A stretch of 15,479 bases of DNA from Desulfobacteraceae bacterium (GTDB lineage: Bacteria; Desulfobacterota; Desulfobacteria; Desulfobacterales; Desulfosarcinaceae), in assembly GCA_027031325.1 (NCBI GenBank), contig JALVRI010000276.1, positions 1 to 15,479 of the forward strand, in the 5' to 3' direction. A model generated the notes under the pieces. The model was not told where the DNA came from. It saw nothing but the letters and a program-made list of their open reading frames with translations, and searched no databases. This document shows, piece by piece, positions 13,001 to 15,479 of the stretch. The position numbers and the translations under genes are program-made. Position 1 is the first letter of the stretch, and each line of letters starts with the position of its first letter.

Positions 13001-15479
13001 AAGGAGGGCAGCGGGCGTTGAACGTACCGCTGGTCTTGGAAGATGCCGGCGGCATCGTGGACAGCGCAACCCTGGCGGGCATCGACGCCCACAGCCATCA
13101 GGCCGCTGTCTTGCATTTCGATACAACCGGCCGGCCCGGGGCCCGAACCCTGACGGTGAGGGTCAATCCCCAGGCCCAGGTGCGGGAGCAGGACCTGAAC
13201 AACAACGTCGCCAGGCGGACGGTAGGCGTCCAAAACGCCGACCTGTGGCTCAGTGATCCGGTGATGACCCTGGCCGGTGCCGGCGGCCAGGGTGGAACCA
13301 GCTTTTCCTTCCGCCTCCCGAATCCGGCCGACGTGCAGGTAGTGGTGGTCGATTCTTACGGCCAGACGGTGCGCGTTTTTTCCGGCCCTGAACTGAAGGG
13401 CACCTCCGGTACTACGATTTTCTGGGACGGCCGGGACGACGACGGCCATATCGTTCCTGACGGCAGCTACCAGATCCAGGTCATCGGGCCGTACGGCCAG
13501 CTACTGGCCATGTTGCCGGTGGTCGTGGACAACAACCTTTCGTCCCTGGCCGAGGCCATGGGCAGCCGCTACCTGGCCGTAACCAACCTCACCTGTTCGT
13601 ACCCGGGCGTGATCGCCCATCACTGGCTTTCGGACGACAGCGCCCTGGTGGTGTTACTGGACAAAGCTCCGGACAACGGCTTTGCCGAACCGGCCCTGTA
13701 CACTGTTTCTCCGGACGGCGGCCGTCCTGTGCGTATCACGCCCACCGCCTTTCCCGACCCGGATGCCGGCAGCTTTGCCTATCGCCCCGCCGACCTGGGA
13801 AAAGATTATTTCATCGTGGCGCCTGAAACCAACCGGGTGCTGTTTGCCGTCAACAAGGAGGCAGCCGACGGCAAGATATGGCAAACCCAGCTTTGGGCGG
13901 CTTCTCCCTGGGGCCGGGATGCGGTGCTGGTCGACAGGTTGGTGCAAGTGCAGCCCGATGGGCAGCCGGCACCTGTCAGCGAGCACTTGTTGTCGCCGGC
14001 GGCCTGCTCTCCGGATGGAAAGACCCTGGCCTATCTGGTGGAAAAGACCGATTCGGCGGCCGGCACATCGCAGCTGCAGTTGCGACTGGTGCCCACCACC
14101 GGCGGTCAGGCCGCAAGCCTGGCCCTGGACGGATGGCGGCAGGCGGACCGCATCTTGTGGTCACCGGACGCCCGGCGTCTTGCCGTCACGGCATGGGACG
14201 GTGGGACGCGGATCGCCGTTTGGGACGGCTCCGGCGCGCCTGCGGACCTGTACACCGTTCCCCAGGACCGCATGGTCGACACCCTGGCCTGGCTGGATGC
14301 CACCCACCTGCTGCTGGTGGACAAGGCAGAGGATGACAAAGCCAGAACACCGGCCGATCCCCTGGAAGGCTTCGAAGAGTGGGGTTTCGACCGCTTCGGC
14401 CAATGGTCGGTCACGATCCTGGATGCGGCCGCCGGAACGGCCCGTGAGGTAGAAGGCCTTCAGGAAGTGGAGCGCATCCGACAGGTTGCCATCAGCCCGG
14501 CGGGCGGCCGGTTTGCCTTGATCTACCGTACAACTGCCGTGCGGCAAAACGGTGGCGACGCCTACCTGGGCTGGCAGCCCGGTTTTGGATACTGGAAGGT
14601 GGACTTGTGTGACAACCAGGGCAACCGCCGGACCGTCTATAAAGGCCGGTTTGCCAACTGTCCCTGGTTCTTTCTTACCCAAGACGACATCAACGATTCC
14701 ATGGGCGAGCTTGCCTGGAGCCCGGACGGCAGGCGACTGGCCTTTGCCGACTACCTGGCGGAGGCGGTGGACAGTTGTACCTACCGGGGTCGGCTCCTGG
14801 TAATCGATGCCGCCGGAAACCAGGCGGCTTCACTGCCCCTGGAAAGGGCCAATTTCATCTGTATCTATCAGGCTCCCTGGTCGTTTCATATCTTCAGCCG
14901 ACCCCAGCCGGGCACCTGGATGGAGCAGGGGGTGATGCATTTCGGCCCGGCCATGTCCACCCGCCGGCTGGACCTGGATCCTTCCGCGCTGATCCTTGAT
15001 CCTGAATCCGGAGATTTCCGGCTGCGCATTCAGCACGTGGGCACGCGTGTGGCCGAGCTGGACGCCGTGGCCCTGCTGGTCGACGGCAAAGCATACGCGC
15101 CTGCCCGGGCAACGACCCTTGGGGATGGAAACGATATCACCCCGGAGGTGGTTGGCCTGGATTATGGAAAAGCCGACGTGGCCGCAAAGACGGTGGAGCT
15201 TGTCTGGCAGGGACTTGAGCAGGTGCTGAAGCAAGCCGCGAAGGTGGCCTTGTCGCTTTGCGCCCGCGAGGCCGATCCGGTGTCAGGCGGCAGCGGGCCG
15301 GACAACCCGGCCGAGGCTCCCAAGGCCCGTATCCATCGACTGGCTCTGGACCGCCTGGCCTGGATGCACGACGGCGCCTGGATCATGGCGGCCGACGAAG
15401 GCGGCAGTTTCTTTTTGAACTGGCGCACCGGTGAGCGCAGGCAGCTTTCCGTCGACGCCCTGGGCCTGGCCCACTTCGG
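10003..15479 (+). CDS. Giant secreted multidomain protein with HExxH, toroid, CARDB, FlgD-like and propeller domains (partial)
   Basis: The frame is open from ATG 10003 (GGGGAG at 9991-9996 as ribosome site) to the end of the window, 1825 codons with no stop, so the C terminus is missing. Order of parts: signal peptide 1-34 (cleavage probably ALA before Leu35). A metallopeptidase-like domain, about 40-345, with SHEFLH (161-166, HExxH), EDSHWSF (H192, a possible third ligand) and YSPLDLYLMG (226-235). An alpha/alpha-toroid block, 367-620, with five Q-x-x-x-G-x-W/F-like repeats near 378, 455, 503, 552 and 595, as in prenyltransferase/squalene-cyclase-like folds. Four CARDB domains, about 623-1076, each ending near a DPDxxxxE...NN-like motif (NN at 724, 838, 956 and 1067). 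A FlgD-like Ig domain, about 1103-1163, with WDGRDDDGHIVPDGSY. Then PD40/TolB-like blades, SPDGKTLAY (1336), WSPDARRLAV (1386) and WSPDGRRLAF (1572). Likely exported and possibly cell-surface; proteolysis is inferred from the HExxH only. Confidence 0.9.
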   Translation, partial: MERGNTFQASRWWRAAALAALLLVVFLSFGRALALEVAFVRDAGDILVLEAEGPYDADFFGEETALARQQVTRAFYAHRPDEFDFIVIFTNFDFRMPKEEVLAFYNHVRNNVEGIGKELFDFSGQYGSAGRLQGTIDMGALDKMAVDPMDKKFSLTMTTLSHEFLHRWAAYVSFRKPGQPASKALIGREDSHWSFLLDSRGSVQCGNLWQANGDGTFTSKQGQKYYSPLDLYLMGLVSKEQVPPMILIQNDQVDPNRLPEPGVTIEGTAQTVTIDDIIAAEGPRLPDAAHSQKEFRLGCILLVRPDTFDPADLDRVRSVMHGWVPWFAALTDGRAVVRFDTTVFDSLPENPSIDDPEAAARPEPPQVSGAVQWLVAHQQASGAWGDDPRTLPRDTAEAVLALSMAGGRAEAVAAGTKWMDGYLPENNDYLARKIQVLALPGTDPEQAVQQLLSRQNTDGGWGAQEGFASNPLDTALAATALVASGIDTADSLDRAVAFLAAGQQPNGSWNATDQDHTVRDTAMVLHALGYLQQRPAAAACIPAGLGWLMDRQQADGGFGAESSTVYETALCLLATTALKAPADARSRAVNYLLAQQAEDDSWYGSVYQTALAVRALYATNDRPDLAVQTADIDLSPAAISHFPQAMTLTATVANRGLVPATGAVVALYADGIQEADKVAEKVLDVPAESSATVSFDFVIKKGGFHRYWLVADPDDAIAEIRETNNLAIKQIQSNPSYDFAVTDAELEVSPASVQEGQPVSMAVSVVNRGTRPAFSLPVSFFVGSGPRRKLAASTKVDLPPAGRVRASVQWIADQVGRDMAVAAVVDPDNAFAELDETNNQANGILTVLGDPRPDVHVAAADILLEPQSPLQGQAATVRVTVSNRGGSEARDVSLALARHRAGMKPLVINTVTIPSLQAGQSRQVAIAWPEVRVKDRWLVDVIADPDNRLDESDESNNAAFVLVDIVSLPDLAVDAGSIRLDPGAPSEGQLVQVTVTVRNEGGQRALNVPLVLEDAGGIVDSATLAGIDAHSHQAAVLHFDTTGRPGARTLTVRVNPQAQVREQDLNNNVARRTVGVQNADLWLSDPVMTLAGAGGQGGTSFSFRLPNPADVQVVVVDSYGQTVRVFSGPELKGTSGTTIFWDGRDDDGHIVPDGSYQIQVIGPYGQLLAMLPVVVDNNLSSLAEAMGSRYLAVTNLTCSYPGVIAHHWLSDDSALVVLLDKAPDNGFAEPALYTVSPDGGRPVRITPTAFPDPDAGSFAYRPADLGKDYFIVAPETNRVLFAVNKEAADGKIWQTQLWAASPWGRDAVLVDRLVQVQPDGQPAPVSEHLLSPAACSPDGKTLAYLVEKTDSAAGTSQLQLRLVPTTGGQAASLALDGWRQADRILWSPDARRLAVTAWDGGTRIAVWDGSGAPADLYTVPQDRMVDTLAWLDATHLLLVDKAEDDKARTPADPLEGFEEWGFDRFGQWSVTILDAAAGTAREVEGLQEVERIRQVAISPAGGRFALIYRTTAVRQNGGDAYLGWQPGFGYWKVDLCDNQGNRRTVYKGRFANCPWFFLTQDDINDSMGELAWSPDGRRLAFADYLAEAVDSCTYRGRLLVIDAAGNQAASLPLERANFICIYQAPWSFHIFSRPQPGTWMEQGVMHFGPAMSTRRLDLDPSALILDPESGDFRLRIQHVGTRVAELDAVALLVDGKAYAPARATTLGDGNDITPEVVGLDYGKADVAAKTVELVWQGLEQVLKQAAKVALSLCAREADPVSGGSGPDNPAEAPKARIHRLALDRLAWMHDGAWIMAADEGGSFFLNWRTGERRQLSVDALGLAHF

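Overview
The window is GC-rich chromosomal DNA from a Gram-negative bacterium. It encodes a diderm-type lipoprotein, Sec signal peptides, an EAL/HDOD signalling protein and a CbbQ/CbbO (NorQ/NorD)-type ATPase pair. The gene mix and the short palindromic intergenic repeats would suit a Desulfobacterota (former Deltaproteobacteria) genome, but no rRNA or marker gene here settles the taxonomy. Almost all the DNA is coding. I saw no tRNA, rRNA, insertion sequence, CRISPR array or phage gene.

Layout. 1-245: downstream region of a leftward gene, holding a 135-bp repeat element with inverted ends. 246-1460 (-): EAL-like/HDOD signalling protein. 1692-2492 (+): purN with an enlarged middle, preceded by a structured leader. 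2529-3698 (-): TraB-family membrane protein with a perfect consensus promoter at its 5' side. 3853-7987 (+): a three-gene cluster of an AAA+ ATPase (CbbQ/NorQ family), a 907-residue von Willebrand A protein (CbbO/NorD family) and a 152-residue unknown. 8058-9005 (-): TPR lipoprotein. 9006-9592: a long divergent regulatory gap. 9593-9946 (+): small secreted protein. From 10003 to the end of the window and beyond (+): a giant secreted multidomain protein of which 1825 residues are visible. It carries an HExxH metallopeptidase-like head, an alpha/alpha-toroid repeat block, four CARDB domains, a FlgD-like domain and a TolB/PD40-type propeller region.

How the parts may work together. The AAA+/vWA pair belongs to a family that remodels metal-containing or carbamylated enzymes such as RuBisCO or nitric oxide reductase, but no such client is encoded here; the third gene is the nearest candidate partner. 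The two secreted proteins at the right end are probably one transcription unit acting in the periplasm or outside the cell.

Two items stand out. The first is a family of palindromic repeats with CCCGGATTTTGCAGC ends. Three copies lie 1 to 8 nt after a stop codon, all in the same orientation relative to the gene they follow. The second is the giant secreted protein, whose domain combination I cannot match to a described system.
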